Positions 36,168 to 46,465 of a DNA stretch of 64,000 bases are shown piece after piece; position 1 is the first letter of the stretch, and every line of letters starts with the position of its first letter. Under the pieces are notes generated by a model. The model was not told the origin of the DNA. It saw nothing but the letters and a program-made list of their open reading frames with translations, and searched no databases. Made by a program: the position numbers and the translations under genes. The stretch is from Chloropicon primus (Eukaryota > Chlorophyta > Chloropicophyceae > Chloropicales > Chloropicaceae), in assembly GCA_023205875.1 (NCBI GenBank), contig CP060757.1:558001-622000 (forward strand), written 5' to 3'.

Positions 36168-37941
36168 ATGAAGTACATATACGTCACGGGTGGTGTTGTA
36201 TCGGGTTTGGGTAAGGGCGTGACGGCTTCGTCCATGGGAGTTCTTCTCAAGTCACTTGGGCTGCGCATCACGAGCATTAAAGTGGATCCGTATTTGAATG
36301 TCGACGCCGGGACGATGTCTCCCTACGAGGTAAGTTCGACGGTCTCCTTCGCTGTTGTGCACGCCGGGGGAAAACTGACGCGTGAGGGACGCTGCCGTTC
36401 GCCTCGTCTTTCGACACAAGCACGGCGAGGTCTTCGTGTTGGATGACGGTGGAGAGGTGGACTTGGACCTTGGCAACTACGAGCGTTTCATCGGAATAAC
36501 CCTGACGAAGGACCACAACATAACGACGGGAAAGATATTCCAGGCCGTGATCGAGAAGGAGAGGGAGGGCGCTTTCCTTGGGAAGACGGTGCAGGTCGTG
36601 CCTCACCTGACGGACGCGATCCAGGACTGGATCGAGAGGGTGGCCCACATACCCGTCGACGGCTCTGGGCAGACGCCAGACGTGTGCATCATCGAGCTCG
36701 GGGGCACCGTTGGTGACATAGAGTCGGGGCCTTTCTTGGAGGCCCTGAGGCAGTTCCAGTTCAGGCACAAGGCGCACGACGTGTGCTCGGTTCACGTGAG
36801 CCTCGTGCCGGTTTTGGGCGTTGTTGGGGAGCAGAAGACGAAGCCGACGCAGCACAGTGTTCAGGTTCTGCGCTCGGTGGGAATTTCACCCAACTTCCTG
36901 GCGTGCAGAAGCAAGGAGCCCCTGGAGGAGAGCACCAAGGAGAAACTCGCGCTGTTCTGCCACGTGCCGCCGACCCACGTCATGAACCTCTCCGACGTCT
37001 CGAACATCTGGCACGTGCCCTTGGTGATGAGAGACCAGGGAGTGCACAAGGCCATCTGCGAGCAGCTGCAGATCACTCCGCCGCACGCCCTCGACATCGA
37101 GCGGTGGGAGGAGAGGGCCTTGAGGTGGGACAGCCTTCAGGACACCGTAACGATTGCCGTGATCGGCAAGTACACGGGCCTCACCGACTCTTACCTTAGC
37201 GTCATGAAGTCCCTGCAGCACGCCGCCATTGCCGCGAACAGGAAGCTGAAGATAACCTGGGTCGAGGCCTCCGACCTGGAGGAGCCCATGAAGGAGACGA
37301 GTCTGCAGAAGTACCAGACGGCTTGGAAGGCCGTGGAGGACTGCGACGGAATCTTGGTCCCCGGAGGTTTCGGTGGCAGGGGCACGGAGGGGAAGGCAGC
37401 CTGCTGCAAGTACGCAAGAGAGACGAAAAAGCCGTTCTTCGGGATCTGCTTGGGCATGCAGGTCGCCTGCATCGAGTTTGCCAGGAACGTGCTCGGGATG
37501 GAGGGAGCGAACAGCACTGAAATCGATCCCGCCACCCCCCACCCGGTGGTCGTGTTCATGCCAGAGGGCTCCACGACGCACATGGGCGGGACAATGAGGC
37601 TGGGCAGCAGAAGGACCTTCTTGCAAGAAGCCCAGTGCCTCAGTGCCCTGCTGTACCAGAAGATGGAGTACATTGACGAGAGGCACAGGCATAGGTACGA
37701 GGTGAACCCGGAGATGATCCACTTGTTTGAGGAGAAGGGTTTCAAGTTTGTGGGCAAGGACGAGACGGGCAGGCGCATGGAAATCATCGAATTGAAGGGC
37801 CACCCGTTCTACGTTGCTTGCCAGTTCCATCCTGAATACAAGTCCAGGCCCGGAAAGCCGAGCGCTTTGTTCTTGGGGCTCATCCTTGCTGCCAGCAAGC
37901 AGTTGCACCACTACATGTCCGGCTACGAATCGGAGGCGTGA
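36168..37941 (+). CDS. CTP synthase
   Basis: Two exons, 36168-36329 and 36421-37941, with a 91-bp phase-0 intron (GTAAGT...CAAG); 560 residues, usual length. It catalyses UTP + ATP + glutamine to CTP. The synthase domain opens [20 protein letters not shown] (P-loop) and [18 protein letters not shown], continuing across the intron as [20 protein letters not shown] and [15 protein letters not shown]. The class I glutaminase domain (about 300-555) has [12 protein letters not shown], the nucleophile cysteine in [11 protein letters not shown], and the His-Glu pair in CQFHPEYKS. The intron splits the conserved SPYE/HGEV motif exactly, which confirms the junction. Cytosolic location expected. Confidence 0.95.
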
Positions 37942-38010
37942 TCGTATCCGTGTGGGGGGGGACACACACATGATACTTGTACATATTACTTTACTTGCAA
38001 CCGTTTGCTT

Positions 38011-39408
38011 TTACGTGGAGGGCTTCCCGTTCCTGCTTCCCAGAACCTTGCACTGTCGCTTGCACACTGCCTCCTGCTCGGGCCCCTGCTTCGACTTGGT
38101 GTAATCAAGCTCCAAGTACTTCGAACACACGGCGAGACAAAAATCCTCGTACGACGTGAACCTGAAGAGCTCCCAAAGGAAGATGTCTCGGAATCCCTTC
38201 TTGTCGACGTAGGACCGCGCCTGGCCGAGCTCGATGTTCGCCTTGGAGTGAAGAGCGCACTTGGTGAACTCCTCGATTGTGGAATCGTCAAACGGGTTCA
38301 GCCCGTCCACCTCGCACGCCCCCAAGTACGTGTCTTTCAGCATCCTTTTGCACCTTCTCGCAAAGTGAGACTTTGTGCAGACCTACGTGAAAGAGCAAGA
38401 AAAGAGACAAAACTGCGAATCAGTATCGACCTCTGCGACCGAGGGGAAGGAGCTTACCTCGGCGTAGTGGCTCGTCAGAGGCGGCCACAGGGAATTGGAA
38501 GTCGCAGCGAATGTGGCCTCGGTGTTCAGTATCCCGTGGAGCGCCCCGCTCGGGACGTAGATGACATCCCCGGCCTTCACCTCCCCCTCGTATATGCGGA
38601 CGTCCTGCAGCTCGGGAAACTCTTGGACGTCCGGGTCAAAGATCTCGAGCGCCTTCCCGCTCGGCGACAAGATCCGGCCGCTCCCAAAGCCCCCCCGGTC
38701 CACCCCAAAGTGCTCAAGGTTGTCTTCGAAGGCGATGACTCTGAACCTCTTCGTGCCGGCGTAGACCCCCAGCCAGAAGGGCATGAGCATCATGTCTATG
38801 TGAAGCTCGCTTCGACTCCACGCGGGGCCCATGAAGATCGTGGGCTGAGCGTAATTCCTGAAGGCGCCGCCCGTTGGCAACGGCTTGGACGCTAGTCCCG
38901 GTACCAGCATGTCGTGCTGCAGCGCCGGGCACATGAACGGCATTCCAAACGTCGCTGAGGTCGCGTACCTGAGCTCCTCGTTCGACGAGTTCTTGACGTA
39001 GCTCGCATAATAATCCTTGATCCGCATGAGCTTCTCGTCCGTGTGGCCCGCCCACGAGGACACCTCCTTGCTGTACACCACGGTATCGATGTAGGAGTCG
39101 CGGCACACTTGGGCAACGTACTCTACCACGTTGTCCGCGCGCATCAGGGGCTGGCCGTGGAGCGCGCCCTTGACAATCACCGGCTCCTTCGCGTGCCGCA
39201 GGAACAAGTCCAAGGGGCTCACGTCGCTCGCAACCTCGGTGATGGGCACGAGGTTGAGCTTGAGCCCGTTCATGGTCCCCTCGTCCGCGTCGAAGCTCCG
39301 GCTCAGCATCACGTACGTCCTCAGGGAAAAGATGGACTTCAGGACCAGGCACAAAACCACCCCGTAAGTCGCGTAGCTCACCATCCTCTCCCTCACCTTC
39401 TTGGCCAT
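38011..39408 (-). CDS. Membrane-anchored JmjC/cupin-like oxygenase
   Basis: Two exons, 39408-38458 and 38382-38011, with a 75-bp phase-0 intron (GTAAGC...CGTAG); 440 residues. The N-terminus has a single signal-anchor helix (YATYGVVLCLVLKSIFSL, about 12-30). The cupin_8/JmjC fold follows: VIVKGALHGQPLM, WSRSELHIDMMLMPFWLGV with the metal-binding H-x-D near 200-205, and VKAGDVIYVPSGALHGI with the distal His near 289. Exon 2 adds a helical C-terminal domain (KDTYLGACEVDGLNPFDDST; DKKGFRDIFLWELFRF). Fe(II)/2-oxoglutarate hydroxylase activity in the secretory lumen is inferred from the motif set and topology; the substrate is unknown. Histone demethylation is unlikely given the membrane anchor. 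Confidence 0.7.
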
Positions 39409-39874
39409 CGCGCCAACACCGTCCTCCCCCTCTCCCGGCCCCTCTCTGTGGACTCCCGGCCTCTCTCTCTCTCTGTGACCTCCCCGAGGCCTCAAATGGG
39501 TCGAGTGAGGTGTCCACGGAAAGCCCGTGAGTCGCACCTTCCACCGTGTCGGAGTCCCTTCCCTCCTTCCGCTGCACACCCTCCGCAGTCGCAGTCGCAA
39601 TCACCAACCCACCTCAACCCCCCGTCGGCGGTTACGGTTTTCGATGGGCGCTTCATCTGAAGCGAAGAGCAGAGCCTGTCAAGAGGAAGGCGAAGAGGCC
39701 GGGAGGGGGGGAGAGGTGGGGGGTAAACTGGAGGCAGGGGGCGCGATGTAGGGCCAGAAAACAGAGGGAGGTGTCGACCTCGTTGGATCGTTGTGCACGA
39801 CGGGCGACACGCAGTTTGATCAAGACGAGACGGACCAAGCGGACCCACCAAGCCAGACGAGCAACCAAGCAAAG
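39409..39874. promoter_or_regulatory. Divergent spacer JmjC/cupin / Cys-rich membrane protein
   Basis: 466 bp between start codons with no supported gene. It should contain both promoters and 5' UTRs. I recognise no element. Confidence 0.45.
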
Positions 39875-40163
39875 ATGACATTGTTTTACGCCATGTTCCT
39901 GACCCCCGTGGGTCTGATCGCGCAGCTGAGGTCGAAGACCATCATCGCGATACCGCTGTGCCTCCTCGCGATCGGGCTCCAGTCGGGGCTCGGGGACGAG
40001 ATCCTGTTCCAGGAGTACACGCTCGGGGGGGTCCTGTGCAACGCCATGACGTTGGTGCTCCTCTCCCTGGCCTTCGCGATAAGGCAGACGAACGTGTACA
40101 AGGTAAGGCGAGGCGGTGCCGGATCTCCCGCCCCAGAGCGCCAGGACTGACGCACCCTCTCTT

Positions 40164-40195
<32 letters not shown>

Positions 40196-41002
40196 TCTTT
40201 CTGCGTTGCGTTGCGTTGCGTTGCGTTGCGTGTGTGTGTGCCCCCCGCGCGCGCCTCTCCCTCGCAGGAGCTGAGAGACAACTTGAAGGAGCGCCCCTGG
40301 TGCACCAAGGAGACCTGCGCCGTGTCGAACGACGCGATCAGCGCCACCGTGTGCCCGTTCTCCGGCCTCGGCGCGAGCATGAGATGCCCAAACTGCTACA
40401 CGTGCGTGAGCAGCCCGGCGTACCACTTCGAGGACAGGTTCCACGCCTACGGAAAGCAGTACGTGATCAACTGGGAGAGGGCCAAGGACGTGATGATGAC
40501 GAGCAAGGACCCCACGATCGGCAGGCAGCTTCTCGACGAGGTCCTGGACTACAGGTGCAACCCTTACTTCGGCACGGTGACGGACTGCTGCGTTGGCTGC
40601 GCCCTGTCCGACAGGAACTACTTCGCGTTGGACATGCTTTTGGTCATGACCTCCGTCTACTCGCTGATCCTCGCCTCGATTCCGTACGTTCTCCCGGCGT
40701 ACGTGAACGCCAAGGGGATCCTGATGTTCCTGTCCTGCGCGTCCATCTTCCTCGCGAGCTGCTCCATCCTGATCACCACCAAGATCCTTTGCACTTCCTT
40801 GTACTTCTGCAAGATCTTCCCCGACTTGAAGTTCAGGTACCAGGTGGACATGGAGGACCACTGGTTCCTCAGGAAGCTCGTCGCGTTCATGCTGGGAAGG
40901 AAGGGCGCGGTGGCGGTCTCCAACAACTCCCTGCAGAACCAGATTCACAACGAGAAGGCGAAGTTCGTGTCCCTTGCTGCAAAGCTCAAGGCCCTGAGAT
41001 AG
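39875..41002 (+). CDS. Unknown four-helix membrane protein with Cys-rich loop
   Basis: Two exons, 39875-40102 and 40268-41002, with a 165-bp phase-0 intron (GTAAGG...CGCAG) that holds pyrimidine runs and a GTTGC pentamer repeat; 320 residues. Predicted helices: about 1-37 (FYAMFLTPVGLIAQL and IIAIPLCLLAIGLQSGLG), 50-70 (GVLCNAMTLVLLSLAFAI), about 195-220 (MLLVMTSVYSLILASIPYVL) and 228-255 (GILMFLSCASIFLASCSILI). The loop between carries ten or so cysteines (WCTKETCAV, MRCPNCYTCVSS, YRCNPYFGTVTDCCVGCA), likely disulphide-bonded in the lumen or outside. The C-terminus is basic and cytosolic. I do not recognise the family. The exon join is supported by the acceptor and phase. Confidence 0.7.
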
Positions 41003-41087
41003 CGCCACCGCCCGCCGGAGGACGGCCCGCGAGAACCGGAAAAAAAATAATCGTTTGTGTGATTGATGAAAGAGTCACGTACGTCCC

Positions 41088-42074
41088 TTACTTTATTCGT
41101 TTGCCGCTGAAGAGTTGCGTCAGGACCCTCTGCACCGTCTTCACCATCACGGGAACGAACACTCTGACAAAAACTTGTGTGAACACACTTGAAATCATCC
41201 TGACGAGGGGGGACGGCTTCCTGCTCGCCGGACCTCCTTGGCCACCGCCTGTCCTCCCCCCGCTGGGAACTTGGGTCTCCTCCACGGTGCGCGATATCAC
41301 CCTGCCCCTGCTGTCCTTAGTCGTGGTCGTGACCCTCTCCATCGTGATGCCGCTCCTCGAGACGAAGGTCTCCCGCTTCCTGTCGGTGTAGCTGTTTCTC
41401 TGCGATCGCATCTCCTCTTGGTGCTCGAAAATCCGCCTGAACTCTTCTGGCTTCATCCCTCCCCTGAAGACGAACGCCCCCCCCTGCCGACGACCTTGCT
41501 GCTGCTGGTGGTGGTGGCGAAACATGTTCTCCATCTCTCTAAAGATGTGCTGGGCAGCTCCACTGCCGAAGAACTCCTCGAAGATCTTGTCCGCCTCCCC
41601 GCGGGTGAAGTTGCCCCCGCCCCGTGAGCCCGGGTAGGTATACTGGTACTGATAGTTCGCCCCGGCCCTGCCCCTCTCCCGCCTTGCTTGGGTTTGACCC
41701 CTCGCACCATAGCCACCGACCCTTCCCTTGCCAGACGATATGTTGCTGTACGCTTCCGATATTCGCTTGAACTTGGCCTCCGCCTGCGCCTTGCTCGGCC
41801 CGTTGTGCCGATCCGGGTGCCACTTGAGCGCCTCCCGCCTGTACGCCTTCTTCACCTCCTCCTTGGTCGACGACGGGGACACCCCGAGGACATCGTAGTC
41901 GGAGCCACCCCCAGCAGCTGCTGCTGCAGAGAGCCCACGCGCTTGTCGACACAACGTCGTCGCAGGGCGGTCCAACGCGAAACTCCGCAGGCACCGGCGA
42001 GCCAGGAAGGTCAGGGGCAACAGTGACGACACCTCCGTCCCCCTCACAACTCTCGCCCACCCTATCCACCCCAT
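41088..42074 (-). CDS. DnaJ (Hsp40) J-domain protein, organelle-targeted
   Basis: 328 residues from ATG 42074. A ~55-residue Arg/Ala/Ser-rich leader without acidic residues suggests mitochondrial or plastid import. The J-domain (about 59-125) is [20 protein letters not shown], then WHPDRHN (intact HPD), [14 protein letters not shown] Gly/Arg/Tyr/Phe-rich stretch follows. The rest has no zinc fingers, so this is not a type I DnaJ. Part of the C-terminus is hydrophobic ([20 protein letters not shown]). It would stimulate an organellar Hsp70. The neighbouring gene to the right reads the other way and its 5' end is close, so the two share a promoter region. Confidence 0.8.
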   Translation of the reverse strand: MGWIGWARVVRGTEVSSLLPLTFLARRCLRSFALDRPATTLCRQARGLSAAAAAGGGSDYDVLGVSPSSTKEEVKKAYRREALKWHPDRHNGPSKAQAEAKFKRISEAYSNISSGKGRVGGYGARGQTQARRERGRAGANYQYQYTYPGSRGGGNFTRGEADKIFEEFFGSGAAQHIFREMENMFRHHHQQQQGRRQGGAFVFRGGMKPEEFRRIFEHQEEMRSQRNSYTDRKRETFVSRSGITMERVTTTTKDSRGRVISRTVEETQVPSGGRTGGGQGGPASRKPSPLVRMISSVFTQVFVRVFVPVMVKTVQRVLTQLFSGKRIK

Positions 42075-42364
42075 TCGAACCAAACCAAACCAAACAACAC
42101 GCCTTCCCTTGTCCCCGTCTCTGGTCCAGGGACAGATCCCTTCATCCCAAGGAAAGTTTTGTGACCACCCGTTATGGCGATGCTTGCAGCAGCGAAAGCG
42201 TCCACGGTCCCGAACCCACTTCAGTCCCTGACGACGAAGATGAATCCATTGAGTCCGGACCCTGCGGAAGCGATGCCTGCGCGGCTGGAGCTGGGCCGGA
42301 AGACATCGAGACGGGCGTCGGGCATCGTGAGGAGAAGAATGAGGCAGCCGAGTCAGCCAAGCCT

Positions 42365-43045
42365 ATGCATCGAAAGGTCTTGGATGCTTTCCTGAAGATG
42401 GACCTTGGGGACAAACTTCTGGCTTTCATCGGGGGAGGTTGTCTCGCGGCTGCCGTCGTATGCCTGCTCACGAGCAAGCTGGTCAGCATCGGGTTCTTCG
42501 TCGCATTCCTCGCCATCATGTGGTGCTTCAAGAGGATCAACACCCTTGAGTTGTACCGAACCCTTGCGGAGTCTGTGACCAACCTGCAAGAGGAGAACGA
42601 GGACCTGAAGGGCCACGTGGGCAACCTTGAGAAGCAGAACAACGAGCTGGAGCAAAACGTCGATGAGTTGGGAGAATTGAAGGAAGATTTGGGAAGAGGG
42701 AGCGTGGGCAAGGAAGGCAGCAGCATGTCAACGAAGAGCGAGAAAGGCGAACAAATGTGCAAGAACCTGACGGACCTGATGTACGGGAAGTACAAGAGCG
42801 AGAACCAGCGACACAAGGAGCTCCTGGAGCAGCAGAGCGACTTTCACTTTTTCCAGATCTTGCAGCACTTCGATCAAGACTATAACGGGGCCATCGCAGG
42901 AGAAGAGATTGATGCTCTGATAAAATACCTTGGAAACAAGTATGGCGAAGCGTTTGACGAGGCCGTGATCAGAGGCATGGGCTCGACGATTCCTATGAAG
43001 GGCCTCAAGGAAGTTCTGATGAAGATACCAAAGGCTGTAGTTTGA
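42365..43045 (+). CDS. Unknown two-helix membrane protein with coiled coil and degenerate EF-hand; 5' end uncertain
   Basis: 226 residues from ATG 42365, the first ATG in frame. The open frame extends upstream to about 42023 with acidic, coding-like sequence ([12 protein letters not shown]), so a true start in an unseen exon or at a non-ATG codon is possible. Two adjacent helices (LLAFIGGGCLAAAVVCLL and IGFFVAFLAIMWCF) are followed by a coiled coil (ESVTNLQEENEDLKGHVGNL; QNNELEQNVDELGELK). The C-terminal segment has an EF-hand-like loop (HFDQDYNGAIAGEEIDALIK: Asp at 1 and 3, Asn at 5, Glu at 12). It might be a calcium-responsive membrane protein. Family not recognised. Confidence 0.55.
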   Translation: MHRKVLDAFLKMDLGDKLLAFIGGGCLAAAVVCLLTSKLVSIGFFVAFLAIMWCFKRINTLELYRTLAESVTNLQEENEDLKGHVGNLEKQNNELEQNVDELGELKEDLGRGSVGKEGSSMSTKSEKGEQMCKNLTDLMYGKYKSENQRHKELLEQQSDFHFFQILQHFDQDYNGAIAGEEIDALIKYLGNKYGEAFDEAVIRGMGSTIPMKGLKEVLMKIPKAVV

Positions 43046-43119
43046 TATGATATTTAGTTTTTAATACAACACGGGGGACGCGCAAAGAGTTGCAAGCGTG
43101 GTAAACGACTGCCACCCGC

Positions 43120-44091
43120 TCACATGGGAGAGGGCGGCTTCAAGCGGCTCAGTGTCTCGGGCAAGGGGGCGCCGGCCATCTCGCACGCCGTTTCGACGAT
43201 GGGGTTGAAGTGGACGGACTTTTTGCGTTGTGGGCTCTCGTTGTTCTGCTGTATGACGCCGCGTGGTGACAACGTCAAAGGGTTGGGAATCCCCTCCTCA
43301 TACTCCTGAATTGACTTCTTTGGAGCAGGCCTCGTGACCTGACCTTGGTCGACCGAGTTCCTCGTGTAGCGTCGTTGAATCGAGCACAGCTGCATTGCTG
43401 CAGGATTTTTCGCCATCTTCTCGGCCTCCAAGATCCCTTCGTTCCCCTCGTGGAACACGACGAGGAACTTGAGTGCCTTCATCAGCCGCGAGTGCCTGGT
43501 CGCCAAGAAAGCGAAAGAGAACTTCTTTGCCCTGAACCTCCGCGTGAGCTCGGAGCACCTTCTCTCCATCTCGACGTTCTTGAAGTGGTCCACGAGGACA
43601 TACAGCAGTGAGCACCCAAAGAGGAATATCATGACAGCGACGATTATGCCGATCTCCATCGTTCCCTTGGCACTCCCGGAGCCTTGAGCCTTGTCCACCG
43701 TCTGGTAGATAAGCAGTACGATTGTAGTCAGCCCCAGGAGCGAGACCACGGCAGGTACAAAGTTGTGCAGGAACGGCAAATTAATGTGGTTCTTCAGTCC
43801 CTCGTTGAGGAATGCTCGGCACTCCTTCCACTCCTCCTCCTCCATCTTGCCGTGCAAGCCTGGGAGTTCGCAAAAGCACGGAACAGAAACTGGGTTCCTC
43901 CTGTCTTCCGCACTCTCAAACCCGGACACCGGGACTATTGTCTGCTTCTCGTCAGTGACTGGGACTGGGACTCCACTCGCACTCTCATTCTCTTCGTCGT
44001 CCAAAAGCTTCTTCGAGTGGTAGACCGGCCCGTACGCGTACAACTCCTTGGGAACCAAGTGACGTACGAACCCTGCTAGCAACGTTCTCAT
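43120..44091 (-). CDS. Unknown two-helix membrane protein
   Basis: 323 residues from ATG 44091, preferred over upstream non-ATG codons. The N-terminal ~100 residues are cytosolic-looking (LVPKELYAYGPVYHSKKLLD; FCELPGLHG). Two hydrophobic helices lie at about 125-150 (FVPAVVSLLGLTTIVLLIYQ) and 163-185 (IGIIVAVMIFLFGCSLLYVL). A conserved-looking basic region follows (RRFRAKKFSFAFLATRHSRL; KFLVVFHEGNEG), then a low-complexity tail with SPRG and SPQRKK motifs. No known domain is visible. It is convergent with the two-helix gene at 42365-43045, with 74 bp between stop codons. The similar topology may mean a distant relationship, but I see no shared motif. Confidence 0.6.
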   Translation of the reverse strand: MRTLLAGFVRHLVPKELYAYGPVYHSKKLLDDEENESASGVPVPVTDEKQTIVPVSGFESAEDRRNPVSVPCFCELPGLHGKMEEEEWKECRAFLNEGLKNHINLPFLHNFVPAVVSLLGLTTIVLLIYQTVDKAQGSGSAKGTMEIGIIVAVMIFLFGCSLLYVLVDHFKNVEMERRCSELTRRFRAKKFSFAFLATRHSRLMKALKFLVVFHEGNEGILEAEKMAKNPAAMQLCSIQRRYTRNSVDQGQVTRPAPKKSIQEYEEGIPNPLTLSPRGVIQQNNESPQRKKSVHFNPIVETACEMAGAPLPETLSRLKPPSPM

Positions 44092-44417
44092 GATTCCACA
44101 CTTCTTGACAACGCAACACAACACAACACAACACAAGCCAAGACGAAGACCACTTCTTCCAGCTTCGAAGCTGTCGCGCCACGATTTCGAACGGCTCCTA
44201 TGAAGGGGAACAGAGAGAGAGAGAGGTGAGGTGACGAGGAGGAGGACGAGGAGGAGCGAAGGTGGGGTGGTGAGAGGAGGAAGGGGAAGAAGGATCGCCT
44301 CGTTCTTCACTCGCCTCACGCGTTCTTGTTCGAAAAGGAATGCCGTCCTGGGACTCGGGATTCAGTAACTGATTGGAATCCTCGTTTTGTTTTTTGGTGT
44401 TTGGGTTTGGCGTAGGC

Positions 44418-44448
<31 letters not shown>

Positions 44449-44572
44449 GAGGGACTGAGGCGAAAGAACATGTCGTGGCCTTGCAACTTGCGTGTCGATC
44501 GATCTTGTGAAGGTCCGTGGCGGCGGAGATGTGCAACGTTCTCATAGAAAGGTCGGCGAGGTGCTCTGGAGA
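44092..44572. promoter_or_regulatory. Divergent spacer with ACAAC and TG repeats
   Basis: 481 bp between start codons of the unknown two-helix gene and the SLC13-type gene. It includes a CAACA pentamer repeat at about 44108-44136 and a (TG)n run at 44420-44448. No gene is supported here. Confidence 0.5.
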
Positions 44573-46378
44573 ATGGGGACCGACGAAGGAAAGAGCGTCG
44601 AGCTCGCGGCCGGAAGCCCGTACGGCCTTGCGAACCGAAAAGATAAGCTGAGGGCTGAAAGCGCGTACGACCGAATCGATATCGAGCACGAGAACGAGCC
44701 GGAGGCCTCGACGTCTCAGGATGACACTTTTCTCCTGCCACACAAGCGAAGGGGGGAAGAGGAGGAGGCGCGGCCGCGTGGCTCTCAGTGGGTGTACTGC
44801 GGGTTTCTCCTCGCCGGTCCGGCCGTGTTCGGCCTGTCCTTCATATCCCGCGGCAAGGAACTGCCGACGGCTGCGCTCGTGCTTTGGGTCGCCTTGTGGT
44901 GGGTCACTGAAATCTTGCCTCTGGGCCTGACAGCGTTCGTGCCCGCGGTGGTCTTGCCGCTCATGGGGGTGTGCAAAGCGACCGAGGTCACCGCGTGCTA
45001 CATGAACCCCACAATCATGCTGTTCGTCCAGTCGTTCCTCCTTGCGAGCTGCGTTCACAAGTACAACCTCCACAAGAGGGTGGCTCTGAACGTCATGCTG
45101 ATCACGGGGACCAAGCCGGGAGGGATTCTCTTGGGGTCGATCATGATAACGGCGACGCTGTCCATGTGGATGAGCAACACCTCGACCTCAGCAATGATGG
45201 TCCCGCTTGTCATGAGCTTGTACGAGACCCTGATCAAGAGGGAGAAAGACGAGGAAGCGCCGCTGGAGAGATCGGGAGAGAACGGGGGGGCAACGAACTC
45301 TGCGATTGGGAATGGGGACGAGCGCAGAGGCTCAGAGGTCAGCAGCAGCGAGGACGTTGGGAGGAGGAGGAAGGACGCCGAGAAATTCGGCAAGGGCCTG
45401 ATGCTTTCGGTCGCGTACTCGGCTTCGATCGGGGGGACTGCCACGCCAATAGGCACGGGTCCCAACCTCGTGCTCATGCAGACCTGGGAGAACACTTTCG
45501 GCGAGAGTCCAGGCTTCCTGAGCTGGCTGGGCTTCGGGTTCACCTACGCCGCCCTGATGCTTGCCGTCCTTTGGACGTACCTGTACTTCTTCTTCACGAC
45601 CAAGGAGCTGCCGAGGGCGACGGACACCCAGCTTCGATCCATGCTCAGGGACCTCGGGCCGTATTCGTTCCCGGAAAAGGTGGTGACAAGCTCCATCTTG
45701 ATTGTCATGTTCCTGTGGATGACGAGAAAGAAGCCGCTTTGGGGTTGGGGGGATGCCCTCAAAGCTGGCGGGGCCTCTGTGCACGACTACATGCCCGTGA
45801 TGGCCGCGGCAATCCTTCTGAGCGTGGTGCCGGAGACCAACCCCTTTGGGAGGAAGGGAAAGGGTCTGGGCAGGAAGGGAAAGAAAATTTTAGACATGTC
45901 AGCCTTCAGAGACGTTTCCTGGGGGGTCGTGTTTCTGCTCGGGGGAGGGTTCGCCCTGAGCCTGGGGATAGAGAGGAGCGGACTCATGGAGAACATCACG
46001 TCTGCCCTGGAGTTTCTCAAGGCTCACGTGGGCAAATTCGTTTTCCCTTTGCTGATCGCGAGCAGCGTCACTTTCGCGACGGAATTTGTATCGAACGTCG
46101 CCATGAGCACGATCATTCTGCCGGTTCTCGCGAACATCGGGGCTGAGACCGCGAACCTTGGGCTGATCCCCGCGGCTCTGGCCTGCAGCTGCGCGTTCAT
46201 GCTCCCGTCCGCCACCCCCCCAAATGCCTTGGCTTATGGCAGCGGTCTGCTGAGCGTGTACCCCGACATGGTTTGGAGTGGGTTGGTGATGAACGTGACG
46301 GGAATCACCCTGATAACTTTCTGGAGCGTGTTCGTCGCTCCGATCTTCTTTCCGGAGAACTCGACCGGGCCGGGCTAA
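44573..46378 (+). CDS. SLC13/DASS-type dicarboxylate or sulfate transporter
   Basis: 601 residues from ATG 44573. A ~60-residue cytosolic N-terminus leads into about 11-13 transmembrane helices. Family features: LWWVTEILPLGLTAFVPAVV and VLPLMGVCKATEVTACYMNP early on, the first SNT motif in MWMSNTSTSAMMVPLVMSL, GGTATPIGTGPNLVLM, DVSWGVVFLLGGGFALSLGI, the second motif FATEFVSNVAMSTIILPVL and CSCAFMLPSATPPNALAYGS near the end. These are the paired hairpin/SNT signatures of the divalent anion:Na+ symporter family, which includes plant tonoplast malate carriers and sodium-sulfate cotransporters. A hydrophilic loop with Ser/Asp/Glu lies around residues 225-280. The transported ion cannot be called from sequence alone. 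Confidence 0.85.
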   Translation: MGTDEGKSVELAAGSPYGLANRKDKLRAESAYDRIDIEHENEPEASTSQDDTFLLPHKRRGEEEEARPRGSQWVYCGFLLAGPAVFGLSFISRGKELPTAALVLWVALWWVTEILPLGLTAFVPAVVLPLMGVCKATEVTACYMNPTIMLFVQSFLLASCVHKYNLHKRVALNVMLITGTKPGGILLGSIMITATLSMWMSNTSTSAMMVPLVMSLYETLIKREKDEEAPLERSGENGGATNSAIGNGDERRGSEVSSSEDVGRRRKDAEKFGKGLMLSVAYSASIGGTATPIGTGPNLVLMQTWENTFGESPGFLSWLGFGFTYAALMLAVLWTYLYFFFTTKELPRATDTQLRSMLRDLGPYSFPEKVVTSSILIVMFLWMTRKKPLWGWGDALKAGGASVHDYMPVMAAAILLSVVPETNPFGRKGKGLGRKGKKILDMSAFRDVSWGVVFLLGGGFALSLGIERSGLMENITSALEFLKAHVGKFVFPLLIASSVTFATEFVSNVAMSTIILPVLANIGAETANLGLIPAALACSCAFMLPSATPPNALAYGSGLLSVYPDMVWSGLVMNVTGITLITFWSVFVAPIFFPENSTGPG

Positions 46379-46465
46379 CAAATCAAGCTCCGTCACAAGT
46401 TTTTGTAATCGATTTCGTCGTCGCTGTGTATTACAAAGAATGCGGAACAACCATCCCGGGCGCGC

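Noticed and set aside
36382-36420. Extending CTP synthase exon 2 upstream through [13 protein letters not shown]
   Set aside because: The conserved SPYE-HGEV motif is rebuilt exactly by splicing 36329 to 36421. The extra residues belong to the intron.
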